This document shows, piece after piece, positions 20,992-30,192 of a stretch of DNA of 64,000 nt. The DNA lies in assembly GCF_000227135.1 (NCBI RefSeq), contig NC_018254.1, positions 600,264-664,263 of the forward strand, written 5' to 3'. How positions within the stretch are numbered: position 1 is the stretch's first letter; every line of letters begins with the position of its first letter. The stretch comes from Leishmania donovani. Taxonomy: Eukaryota > Euglenozoa > Kinetoplastea > Trypanosomatida > Trypanosomatidae. Made by a program: the position numbers and the translations under genes. The notes under the pieces are model-generated. The model was given only the letters and a program-made list of their open reading frames with translations, made no database searches and had not been told where the DNA came from.

Positions 20992-21308
20992 CGACAAGTC
21001 AGCAGACATATACGCACGTACAACCACGGCTATGCCAAGCAGCAGGGCCGACCAACACCGCTTGGCGCCGCTCAGCCCACCGCAATGCCACTGCGTACAC
21101 CGCAGGCTAAGCCCAGAACGACGCTCGACATCACTGCAACGCCGCGAATGCCGAAAAACAGCAGGCGGGTGTGTACACCTGTTGAAATGGTCGACACGAT
21201 GCGTAGTGAGCCGGCACAAGCGTGATCACCATGGCCACACGTCTCTTCGGCACGGCGCCAGCAACGACCTGTCCGCCGGCGCCACGAGTCCGCCAGTCCG
21301 TACCCCCG
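20992..21308 (-). repeat. SIDER-like retroposon, - copy of an inverted pair
   Basis: Reverse complement of 9881-10223, nearly identical except for a 27-base deletion between two AGCCGTG repeats and a few small changes. It lies just right of a poly-C gap. The 10.8 kb between the copies contains the unknown 1290-residue protein and strumpellin. Confidence 0.55.
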
Positions 21309-21550
21309 ATACCATGGTGAGGTGACCGCACGTCATCAGGGTTGCGTGCAATGAGAAGAAAACGGAGTTTGCCGTAGGACAATACTGTGCTCTTGTGTTG
21401 GCACGTCTGTTTATGTACGTATCTTGACCATGAGCGTATCCCGTGGGAGCCGCGACGGTTCTCGTCTCAGCTCGTCTGCGGCCACTAGATGGCGAGCAGG
21501 TTCGGACGAGCCGCTTAGAAAAGCAGGCTCCACCCTCCCACCACCGCTGC

Positions 21551-21551
<1 letters not shown>

Positions 21552-21581
<30 letters not shown>
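21552..21581. repeat. (GT)15 microsatellite
   Basis: Thirty bases of uninterrupted GT. Confidence 0.95.
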
Positions 21582-21582
<1 letters not shown>

Positions 21583-21892
21583 TGAGCACCTCTGCCAGCT
21601 GGCAGGTCTTTTTTTTTCCGTTGATGTAGACTCTTTCTCTTCCGCGTCTGCATCGATGCACCCCTCCTCTCTCTCTGTCCGACGGTTGAACGGGATGCAA
21701 CGCCCTCGGTGATAGGACTAGGCGTCTGGTGCCCGCGAACCGTCACCCCATCCGCTCCCTCACGCGGGAAAACAAAAGAAGGCAGCGCCGAACAAAACGG
21801 CCGTAACGAGTTGTCGCGAGGGAGGAGGCCGAGGGGACGTGCACGCGCCTACGCCCGGCCGCCACCCACACACACGGACACCCGCGCACAGG

Positions 21893-21918
21893 TCTCCCTC
21901 TTCCCTTTCGTCCATCAG
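21893..21918 (+). promoter_or_regulatory. Putative trans-splice acceptor of UBA4 gene
   Basis: The pyrimidine tract TCTCCCTCTTCCCTTTCG is followed by CAG ending at 21918, 31 bases before the ATG at 21950. This placement also argues against the longer frame that opens upstream from a GTG. Confidence 0.5.
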
Positions 21919-21949
21919 AATTGCTCAACTTTCCTCGCGTGCACCCAGA

Positions 21950-23341
21950 ATGAATGCAGGGGCGATGGAAGATATTTTGCCGCACGCCGCGTTCGTTTCT
22001 TCGGTGCCGACCCTCACGAAGGAGGATGTAGAGCGCTTTGGCCGGCAGATGCTGGTGGAGGAGATCGGCGCTGCTCACATGGAGCAGATCCGCCATGCTC
22101 ATGTCGTGTGCGTTGGCGCCGGCGGGCTGGGCAGCACTATTCTGCTGTACCTTGCAGCGTCCGGGGTCGGGAGGCTTACGATTGTGGACTTTGATGACGT
22201 CGAGCTGTCGAACTTGCACCGGCAGGTGATTCACACGACGGCAGCGATCGGCCAGCCAAAGGCGCTGAGTGCGAAGGCGTCGTGCCTGCGACTATTTCCA
22301 GCAGCATGCGTTGACGCGGTGGTGGAGGCTCTCAGCCCCGAAAATGCCGAGCGGCTCTTTGCCACGTGCGACGTCGTCGTTGACGGCACAGACAACGTGG
22401 CTGCGCGCTACCTCATCAACGATGCCGCGATGCGCTGCGGCAAGCCTCTCGTTAGCGGAAGCGCCATGGGGTGGGAGGGGCAGCTCTCAGTGTATGGCTA
22501 TCGCGGAGGCCCGTGCTATCGGTGCTTGTTCCCGCAGCCACCCCCTCAGGAAACGGTCGGCAGCTGCAACGACAGCGGTGTTATGGGCCCTCTGCCAGGT
22601 ATGATCGGCTGCTTGCAGGCGTTGGAGGTGTTAAAGGTGGCGACCGGAGTCGGTGAGACACTGAATGGTCGCCTGTTTCTCTTCAACGGTCTCCGCTTTT
22701 CCTCGCGCGTCGTCAAGTTACGCGGGCGGCAGCCACACTGTGTGGCCTGCAGCGCTGCAGCGTTGGCGGACGCGACACCACTACCGCAATTAGCCGCGCA
22801 AGCGCGCCCCGAGTACGTCCCGTACTCGTGCCCAATCACCTCAGTGCCGAGCCCACCCGGTACATCGTGCAGCGCCTCGGAGTACGCCGCGCACGCGCGC
22901 GGCTCCGCTGCTGCTCAGCGCCGTGTCACACTCGATGTGCGTGTACGCTTGCAGTACGACATGGCGCACTTGGCGCATTCGGTAAACGTGCCGTACCAGT
23001 CGCTGCTGCAGTGGAAGCGCGCGGGAACGGTGGTGACGCAGCTGGCGGACGTGTTGGACAAGGCACTACCACCGCAGTCCGACACACCGGATTGCATGAA
23101 GGAAGGGTCTGCTGTTGTCTCCCATGGCGACGCAGGGCCACAAGTAGTGGTTTACGTGCTGTGTCGTCGCGGCCTCAATTCCCTCAAGGCAGTGGCCTTG
23201 ATTCGCGCGGCGCTCGCGGAGGCGGAGGCGAGGGGCGACGAAGCGGCCGTCGCCCGGCTTGGTAGATACGTCTTTCGGAACGTCAGCGGCGGCCTCAACG
23301 CCTACCACCGCGAGGTGGACAGCGCCTTCCCCTACTACTGA
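21950..23341 (+). CDS. UBA4: UBA4/MOCS3-like E1 adenylyltransferase-sulfurtransferase
   Basis: Predicted to adenylate and thiolate the C-terminus of the ubiquitin-like protein Urm1 (and possibly MOCS2A), for tRNA 2-thiolation in the cytosol. The 463-residue protein has a ThiF/E1 domain at about 25-275. It carries the nucleotide loop GAGGLGS at 56-62, DGTDN at 145-149, the candidate catalytic Cys206 in SCNDSGVMGP, and zinc-binding pairs CYRC (189-192) and CVAC (264-267). A C-terminal rhodanese-like domain spans about 320-463, with LCRRGLNS placing the expected active Cys at 405. The linker of about 50 residues is Ser/Pro/Ala-rich. The ATG lies 31 bases after a likely splice acceptor. The rhodanese loop differs from the usual CxxGNDS pattern but keeps the cysteine. 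Confidence 0.87.
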   Translation: MNAGAMEDILPHAAFVSSVPTLTKEDVERFGRQMLVEEIGAAHMEQIRHAHVVCVGAGGLGSTILLYLAASGVGRLTIVDFDDVELSNLHRQVIHTTAAIGQPKALSAKASCLRLFPAACVDAVVEALSPENAERLFATCDVVVDGTDNVAARYLINDAAMRCGKPLVSGSAMGWEGQLSVYGYRGGPCYRCLFPQPPPQETVGSCNDSGVMGPLPGMIGCLQALEVLKVATGVGETLNGRLFLFNGLRFSSRVVKLRGRQPHCVACSAAALADATPLPQLAAQARPEYVPYSCPITSVPSPPGTSCSASEYAAHARGSAAAQRRVTLDVRVRLQYDMAHLAHSVNVPYQSLLQWKRAGTVVTQLADVLDKALPPQSDTPDCMKEGSAVVSHGDAGPQVVVYVLCRRGLNSLKAVALIRAALAEAEARGDEAAVARLGRYVFRNVSGGLNAYHREVDSAFPYY

Positions 23342-24714
23342 CGGCATGGTCGGTGCTCGCTCGCGAGGCGTGTGTGGCCAAACATGAAGCCGGGGGCGTC
23401 TTCCTGTTCAACCGAATGGCTCACTCCTAATAAGCTCACAGCTGCGAGGGCCAAAGTGGGTGGTGATGACGAGCACCATCTGATCCTGGCCTCTTGGCAT
23501 GCGGCCAACACAGAAGAAAAACAAGTACCGATGCATGTAGAGCTCCAGAGGAAGGAAAGAGAGGGAGGCGCAGCGGGGAATATGTTGGGCGTGAGAGAGA
23601 CTCTCGCTTTAGGCGCTCTAATGTTGGCCTTCTCCCTTCTCCGTGTGTTGAGACCTCTTCTCACCGCATGAAGGTAAGCCGCAAGGATCTCTCGCACGGC
23701 ACGCAGATTTCGCCCCCCCCCCAATTCATCTCCTCTTTCGCTGCGAAGGATTCGCGTACATGAAATGGCAGATCGGAACGCGCCCGAGGTCGAGGCAGCG
23801 TTGGCAACACACTCCGCGATTCGACCCCATGTTGATGCTTGTTCTTCTCGTCCTCTCTTTTTTCGGCCTTTTTTCTTTAACCCAAGCTGGGCTTCGCTGG
23901 AGCCCCTGTCGCGTGTGCGGCGCGATGACTCGCAACGACACACCCAGCGGCCCATTCTCTTTTATCTGTCTCAGCCCATCCCCACCTTTTCCCTCGCAGC
24001 GGGCGCGTACGCTGTGGGTGTCTCAGCCGTTTTGCAAGATAGCCAACGCCCGGCTACGCGAAGGACTTGTCTCCAGTGGCAATCCACTACTACCCCTTCC
24101 CATCTCCCAAACTGCATTCTTTTCCTGCGGACCCACGGTGCCTCTCTTACGCTTAGAACGTGTCGGCTGGCGCCTCTGCTGGAGCGCGTGGCGCTTGACT
24201 ACCTCACCGCCCTCCGCCTCCTCTGCATCCTTCTCTAGAGTGCTTCGATTCTGTTTTCTGTTTTCTTTATCATGCGCTTGGATGCGAAGCCCATCGCCAT
24301 CTGCAATGGCATTCATCCAGCTCCCCTCTGCTTGATGTGCGCTCGAGCGCGCGTGCCACGTCTTGTCGCGCACTTGCGTTTTGGATCCTCTCTGTGTAGC
24401 TTTTATGGGCTGCTTCCTTGACGAGGGCTGGCCTGAATTTCTTCTGGGTTTCTTTTCTTTGGGCAGGGGAGGGGGCGTGAAACTCGCACGATCATGGTGC
24501 AGAGCAGAGTCTCGGCCGCTATCGTTCTATGGGGACGCGGTCTAGACGGGCGGTGTTGCTCGATGCGAGCCTGTTGGCGGTGTGGAGCAGTGGCACATGG
24601 GCGCGCTTCGCCACACGCAGGCGAGACGGCGAAGCTGCACCTTGTTTGGGGCACCGAGCATTACGTCGCCGCGGGGAGTCGGATGCGTCGATACCGTGAG
24701 TCACGTCGTTTACG
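23342..24714. other. Spacer without recognisable gene
   Basis: Mixed composition with pyrimidine tracts near 23870 and 23980. Open frames such as 23760-24335 are low-complexity and not supported. Confidence 0.45.
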
Positions 24715-25356
24715 TTGGCGCTAACGCGTCATTCATACACTTGTGATGGCAGCGCAGCAGTCGAAGCACGAGAAGCATCGGGTTCAGGGGACGCGACGGG
24801 AGATGTGCCAGCCTCTGACAGCTTCTTCTTCCTCACTCCAGCTGGGCAAGTCAACGTCCACGGATGGGCCATGGCGTGTGCGCTTGCATACCGCCACCAG
24901 CTTTTCGCTGCCGTGTGGCGGCCTTAGTGGGAGCGTCTGCGATTTCAGACGACGGCCCGGGCCGTGGCGTGATGCAAGTTGCCACATTGCACTAGAATGG
25001 ACTCCCCTCCGTGTAAGAAACTGCGAGCCCGTCGGTTTTGACGCGCACCGTACGCAGGCAGGGGGGAGGCGATAGCGATAACATGTCAATAATGTTTCTT
25101 GACAGCTCCATGTCGCAAGCATCTTCAATGGAGCACTGCCAACGCACCGTTCGAGATGCTCCCTGTGACGCCGTTGTCGTCGCGGGACATCGTCGGTATT
25201 TCGCTTTCTTCGTTTACAGCCACCGAAGACGACAGCAGATACGCTACAGATAGAGCACCCGGCACTGCAGCCGTGGAGGCGTCGGGGCGCTTAGCTCAGT
25301 GCTACCGAAAACACAAGTCGAGAAGCCCGTGCAAGGGTGCACGTCTGTTGCACTGA
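24715..25356 (+). pseudogene. Coding-like fragments of a decayed gene, part 1
   Basis: Short stretches in different frames read like real protein, for example SGSGDATGDVPASDSFFFL (around 24780-24835, ending in a stop at 24927) and FEMLPVTPLSSRDIVGISLS (around 25150-25210). Between them the frame shifts and stops occur. The balanced composition is unlike the Ser/Cys/His strings seen in ordinary spacers here. I infer a disintegrating gene on the + strand, continuous with the fragments at 25578-26054 and 26531-26809. The product is not recognised. Confidence 0.3.
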
Positions 25357-25577
25357 TCATCTCCTCGCGGGGTGGCCTCGTTGCCGCATCTGTATCGCAG
25401 CGACTGACAGCGGCGTACGTGACTCGGCCGCCCATTCAAAAACGAACTGCGCCACATCGAGCGCAGATACTGTGAAGTCTCCTCACAGCCTTCACAATAG
25501 GTTCAGACTCGACGCCCTCGCCGTCCACGAGCCAAGACCCAGGAGGAGCTCATCGGACGTCGGCCGACTATGGAGCT

Positions 25578-26054
25578 ATGGCATCCGCGGAACTCTCGCG
25601 ATTGCGTGCGTCGACACTGATGCGCTCCTTGGCACTCGAGCCGATTCAAGTGATAGACACAGTCTGCAACGTAAAAGGGATTGCGGTGGACGATTATGCG
25701 CCATGACTAGCGTGCATTACCAACAGCTGTCCCTGTTCTGCCACTCGTGCAGAGGTGGTCCGGATGAGCGTAGTGGGGGTGCGCGTAGCGGACTCCTCCA
25801 GCGAGGACGAACCCGGAGCTGGTCTGATGTCTTCGGAGACGGTGCGGCAAGCCAACGGGACATCAACGTTACAAGAAACGAATGGTGGGGAAGTCGTGTC
25901 GCTGCTTCTCATCAACGAAGCCGGACTCATTCACGTCGCCCGGTGTCGCCTTGGCGCGACGACCACTTTGCAAACCGGCACCGTCTTACGTCTCGCTGCC
26001 GTTCAGCCCTACGTGATCAACGCAGAGCCGGCGGCACCACAGGGCGCTGTTTAG
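25578..26054 (+). pseudogene. OB-fold-like reading frame split by one in-frame TGA
   Basis: From the ATG at 25578 (MASAELSRLRAS) the frame runs 42 codons to a TGA at 25704-25706, then stays open in the same frame to TAG at 26052. Without that stop it would be a 158-codon frame. The second half, with EVVSLLLINEAGLIHVARC and LQTGTVLRLAAVQPYVIN, has the strand pattern and Gly placement of single-stranded nucleic-acid-binding OB folds such as SSB/RPA-type domains. That is a pattern-level inference, not a family identification. It may be one surviving piece of a larger gene whose other fragments lie on both sides. A nonsense mutation is more likely than recoding, since no evidence for readthrough is visible. 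Confidence 0.4.
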
Positions 26055-26530
26055 GCTACGTCTTTTTTCCTGTTTCGGCGTGTGTCTGTGGTGGTGGGTC
26101 AGCTGATGCCGCTGTTGTGGCAACGAGTCATGCACTTGTCGGCTGGCATGTGCGCTGAACCTGCACTCTCTCTGAGGCGATGTGCATGTCCTACGCGGCA
26201 GCTATCCGTCTTTTCGCGCATAGCCCCCTGGGTCCTGCCGCCGTCGCCTCCTCTGCGTGCAGCGCGCTCGCCGTTGACGGAGGCATTGCTGCAGCCACCT
26301 ACGCCAGTGGCCGGCAACGCTGCCACGACCACGACAGGTGGCTCCCACACCGAGAGCGGTGCGGCTGAGGATGTAACTATGCGCGGCAGCGGCTTTGTGG
26401 AGCCGGGGCACCACTGCAACGGCCGAGCTCAGCCCGTCTTGTCGGCTTTGGTTTCCTGGTGTGGCACTCAGCGAAGCCATCACGGTGACGGCTGCTTTCG
26501 TGAACGCGGCGGCGACGTGGAAACGCCCAT

Positions 26531-26809
26531 GACTCCGCCCCTTTCTCCCATCTTGAGGCGTCGTTGTCCAATCCGGGGACGCCAAAGAGCCTACTGTCAT
26601 CATACACGCCAGTGACACAGGCAGGCCGGGGTGAACCGGACCAAACGCTGATCGGCCGCGGTAGGACACGGGTGCTGTGGGTGCCTTGCCAGTTCATGCC
26701 CTGCTCCTTTTGCGTAGACCCCAACACACAGGAGTACGTCTGGTCCATAACGTGCCATCAGTGGGCAGACGTGCATGTCCTCTGCCCCGAACGTCGTTCC
26801 GCAAAGTGA
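26531..26809 (+). pseudogene. Cys-rich coding-like fragment, likely C-terminal part of the decayed gene
   Basis: The frame reads SNPGTPKSLLSSYTPVTQ and continues to a Cys/His-rich end (VPCQFMPCSFCVDPNTQEY, then ITCHQWADVHVLCPERRSAK) and a stop. No ATG begins it and upstream frames are shifted. The cysteine spacing could bind zinc. The quality of the reading suggests former coding sequence in the same orientation as 25578-26054. Confidence 0.35.
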
Positions 26810-27774
26810 AGACTTGTCCTGGTTTTGGCGAAGAAGGCAGGCGCAGGGCATTTGGGGTTCATATGCTACTCGTTCCCCACTCACCACCCCACCCCACCCC
26901 ACTCTCTGCCCCGCCCACGTCTCCCCATCTCTGTTTTCTCGCTATGTGTGTTGCACCGCAGTGCCTCCGTGCCTCTTTCTGCTCCTCTGTTTTTGCGTCC
27001 CCTCCTCGCGTTGGCTCGAGCCGAGTTTCCAACCAAGCAGACAACCCAATACAACCTCATAGTGACACGCACACACAGATGGCGCTTGCGGTTGGCCGAC
27101 AGTCAGAGGGAGAAGGGTCCTTCTGCGAGCAGCACCGAGCGTGACCGTGTGATCCTGTGTGTTTTTGTTCTCTTGTGTTCCCGTTTAAGCGCACAAGAAG
27201 AGGGAGGGCGACTCGTGCGCGCGACCCCTTAGCTTTCCTCCGATGTGAAGAGGCGACGGAGTACGCGTACGCGTGCGAAAACGATGCCCAACTATCGAAG
27301 CTCACATGTCTCTCCACATGCTCCGCTCCTGCCCTGCCCTGCCCTCCTCCCCCATACCGACCGCCCAACCGACTCACACTCACGTTGACTGAAGAAAACA
27401 AAAGCCAACCCCCTCCCCTGCCACACATACCACATCACAAAAAAAAGGGAAAATTAACGCGAGCGAAGACATTACCGTGCTCCTGCGCGTGTCGACTGTC
27501 GCGGTCTTTGTAGTTGCCGACGTTCGTTGCGTGCATGCGCACAGTTTCCTTTTCTTAGACGGTATCCCCCTCCCTCCCCGTACCCCTCTCCCCCTTCCTT
27601 TGCAGCTGTCCTTCCGCTCAGGTCTCCGCTGTCCCTGCGCACACAAAGAGCGAGCGGAACCTCAATCGACCACACGCGCAGTCGTAGCGCGGGTGATTTC
27701 TTGCTGCCAACGAGGCAGCACGCCCTCCTAGAAGTCCATCGGTGTGTCTGTTCGTTGCTTTTCAACTCACGGCC
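26810..27774. other. Spacer and leader of MEX67b gene
   Basis: C-rich tracts at 26880-26930, 27340-27430 and 27565-27602. No gene is supported; open frames are low complexity. Confidence 0.5.
27565..27605 (+). promoter_or_regulatory. Putative trans-splice acceptor of MEX67b gene
   Basis: An almost pure C/T tract of about 38 bases is followed by GCAG with AG at 27604-27605, 169 bases before the ATG at 27775. Confidence 0.5.
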
Positions 27775-29388
27775 ATGTCGCGTCCGTACGGAAAGAAAGG
27801 GTACGCCTTTCACAGCCGCAGCGGCCCCGGCGGTGGCGGCGTCGGCATTCTTGGGAATGGCAACAACAATGGCGGTCGCAGCGGCGGCGACTTTGGTCGT
27901 GGTGGCGGTGGTGGTCGTTTCAACAACCACCACCACGGCGGCGGCAATCGTAACAACAGCCATAGCGCCACTAACAACAGCGGCAGCAGCGGCGGCGCGG
28001 ACGTGATGAAGGTGCTCCTCTCTCTTCTCTTCGAGAAGTCGTACAGCCAGATATTCAACGAGGCAAACGGCCTGCTGAACTTGTCCAATACCCGCGCCAG
28101 CCCCGACCTCGAGCCAGTGCAGAAACGTGTGGACTACAACAGCGTCGCGTTCTGCAAGGTGCTGGCGGAGGTGCTTCGAGAGAAGTTCGCCGACCGCATC
28201 CGTGTGCTGCAGCTGGACGACAACAGCATCCGTCAGTTGAAGGTGCTGCTCACCGCGCTGGCAGACGCTGACATTCACCGCGGCATCACGGCCATCTCTG
28301 CCCGCAACAACAGCATCAACGACCTCTCCTTCGTCAGCGGGCTGAAGCGCTATGACGGCCTCAACGAGCTTCTCCTCATCGGCAACCCCGTCACGAACCA
28401 GAAGGACTACTCCACCCGCCTCAGTCGCGACCTGCCACGACTGAATATGATCGACGGCGTCGCCGTGGACCGGGCTCTGCTGCGCCTGCCCAACCCGGTC
28501 AACTCAGCCCCGCCGTCGCAGCAGCAGCTCAGCGTCCTGCACTACCTTGAGCAGACCATGTTTCAGTCCATGGCCTCACGCAACTACGACGCCATCACCT
28601 ACCTGTACGGCTCTCAGTTCTCCGCACTGTCCATCAGCCGTGGCCCAGAGCCGCTGCCCCAGCGTGTGCCCGTGAGCGCGGTGCTCAACACCGGCGACCT
28701 GGAGAAGCAGCTGCGCAACCAGATGCAGGCCGACGTCTCCAAGCTGCGCTCGAGCCAAGACTTTCGCAACCTTGCCACGGACAGTGCGGGGTCGATGCGT
28801 AACATCGCTAAGGGTCCGCAGGAGATCGTCTCGAAGCTGCGGAACATGTGCGGCGGGGACAAATCCATTGCAGTGGAGATCGAGTTCAACCCGAACTTTA
28901 ACGTGGTGATGATGGACCAGAGCTACCACATGCGCGTACCCGTGTGCGTAGTAACGGTGCACGGCAAGATGCGCTATCTCTGGAACCCGATCCGGCCGGA
29001 GACGCAGCAGCCCACCTTCCCTGCCGGCAAGGCCCCCATGATCTCCACGTTCTTCGACCGCACCCTGACCTTGACCTGGGACGGCAACACGAACGCATGG
29101 TCGATCGCGAACGACATGGTGCTGATGCGCCCAGACCGCGCTGTCGTGCATGACGACGGCACCCCAAGCAGCCCGCTCTTCTTTGCTAATACCCCGTCGC
29201 GCATTGAGCAGATGCGCCGGCGCCTGATGCCCGGCATTACTGCCGATGTCATGGCTGTCATTGTCAACGCGACCAGCTCGGACGAAGAGGTGAAGCAGTC
29301 CATCATGCAGCTGCTCATGCTGCCTCAAGATCAGCTGCACGCCGTGGCGAGCGATCCAGAGGCCGCGAAGCGTGCACTGGGGATGTAG
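27775..29388 (+). CDS. MEX67B: MEX67-type mRNA export factor lacking the CCCH finger (MEX67b-like)
   Basis: Predicted bulk mRNA export receptor paralogue acting at the nuclear pore. The 537-residue protein starts at the ATG at 27775; the upstream 11 codons open only from a GTG. The first ~66 residues are rich in Gly, Asn, His and Arg (GGGG, RGGGGGR, HHHGGGN). A leucine-rich-repeat region follows at about 75-235 (IRVLQLDDNSI, ITAISARNNSI, LNELLLIGNPVTNQKDY). An NTF2-like domain spans about 250-455, with the usual AITYLYG-type start and WSIANDMVLMRP end. A UBA/TAP-C-like tail covers 470-537. It shares this architecture and the IGNPVT motif with the gene at 36136, which has a CCCH finger instead of the Gly-rich tail. 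It is probably the MEX67b type described in trypanosomes; orthology was not tested. Confidence 0.8.
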   Translation: MSRPYGKKGYAFHSRSGPGGGGVGILGNGNNNGGRSGGDFGRGGGGGRFNNHHHGGGNRNNSHSATNNSGSSGGADVMKVLLSLLFEKSYSQIFNEANGLLNLSNTRASPDLEPVQKRVDYNSVAFCKVLAEVLREKFADRIRVLQLDDNSIRQLKVLLTALADADIHRGITAISARNNSINDLSFVSGLKRYDGLNELLLIGNPVTNQKDYSTRLSRDLPRLNMIDGVAVDRALLRLPNPVNSAPPSQQQLSVLHYLEQTMFQSMASRNYDAITYLYGSQFSALSISRGPEPLPQRVPVSAVLNTGDLEKQLRNQMQADVSKLRSSQDFRNLATDSAGSMRNIAKGPQEIVSKLRNMCGGDKSIAVEIEFNPNFNVVMMDQSYHMRVPVCVVTVHGKMRYLWNPIRPETQQPTFPAGKAPMISTFFDRTLTLTWDGNTNAWSIANDMVLMRPDRAVVHDDGTPSSPLFFANTPSRIEQMRRRLMPGITADVMAVIVNATSSDEEVKQSIMQLLMLPQDQLHAVASDPEAAKRALGM

Positions 29389-29524
29389 GACTATGACATC
29401 GAGTCGCATGTGTGTGATGGCCCCACATCTCTCGAAGGAGCGAAAGGGGAGAGATAGCAAAGAAGGGCGGAGGAAGGAGATGATCAATGAAGCGCAAGAA
29501 ACGGCAGTGCTGTGCGCGTGCATG

Positions 29525-29526
<2 letters not shown>

Positions 29527-29556
<30 letters not shown>
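29527..29556. repeat. (TG)15 microsatellite
   Basis: Thirty bases of uninterrupted TG just after the MEX67b stop codon, in the probable 3'UTR. Confidence 0.95.
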
Positions 29557-29558
<2 letters not shown>

Positions 29559-30173
29559 TGTTTGTTTTTTTACGCAATGCGATCATCGTTCCTCGTCGTC
29601 TTTTGCGCCTGTGGGTCGCTGACGTGTGTATTTTTTTCTGCCTTGGCGTCATTTTCATGGCTGTTGTGTGTCTTCTTCCTGTCGCCAGCGACAAGTTAGA
29701 TGCTTCGCCCTCCACCCCCCCTCTCTCCTTTCGTTTTTTTTTTGTGTTTTTTTGGGGGGCTCTGGTTGTTTGCACATGCTCCGTTGCATGTACGCGTTTT
29801 GTGTGTGAGCGTCTGTGTGTTGACGTCGCTGTGTCCTCATGTGTAAGTTGAGCATGGGTCAGCCGTTTGGTTGGCAAGCTCTCTCTCGGTCTCTCCCTCT
29901 TTTCCTCCGTTCATCTCGCTGTTCAATGCTCGCCTGTGTGTGCGTGTGCGTACGTGTGCGGGTGTTTAAACACACAGAAACAGTGCAGCGACAACATAAG
30001 CTATAAAGGAAACGAAAAAGAAGGAGGCCACCCCGATTCTCCGGAGAGACTACCGTTATTATGATCCCCGCCGACCACGCTTCCCTGCACGCTGCTGTGT
30101 GTGTTTGTGGGCATGTGTATTTGTTGTGCTTGTGATGCATTGCTTGCTTTGTTCTTCTTCCCCTCCCTTCTGC

Positions 30174-30192
30174 GTGTGTGTGTGTGTGTGTG
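30174..30192. repeat. GT microsatellite
   Basis: About nineteen bases of GT. Confidence 0.85.

Larger units (their letters stand above)
20654..21949. other. Spacer with gap, inverted SIDER-like copy and GT microsatellite
   Basis: No gene is supported. The stretch contains a poly-C-flanked gap, the reverse-oriented repeat 20992-21308, and (GT)15 at 21552-21581. Confidence 0.5.

Noticed and set aside
21950..23341. Longer N-terminus from 21839
   Set aside because: It would start with GTG and precede the likely splice acceptor at 21917-21918; the same reasoning was applied to the upstream extensions of the genes at 12173, 16775, 27775, 40237, 43618 and 49025.
25578..26054. Selenocysteine reading of the TGA at 25704
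   Set aside because: No selenoprotein family resemblance or SECIS element was identified, and adjacent sequence is decayed, so a nonsense mutation is simpler.
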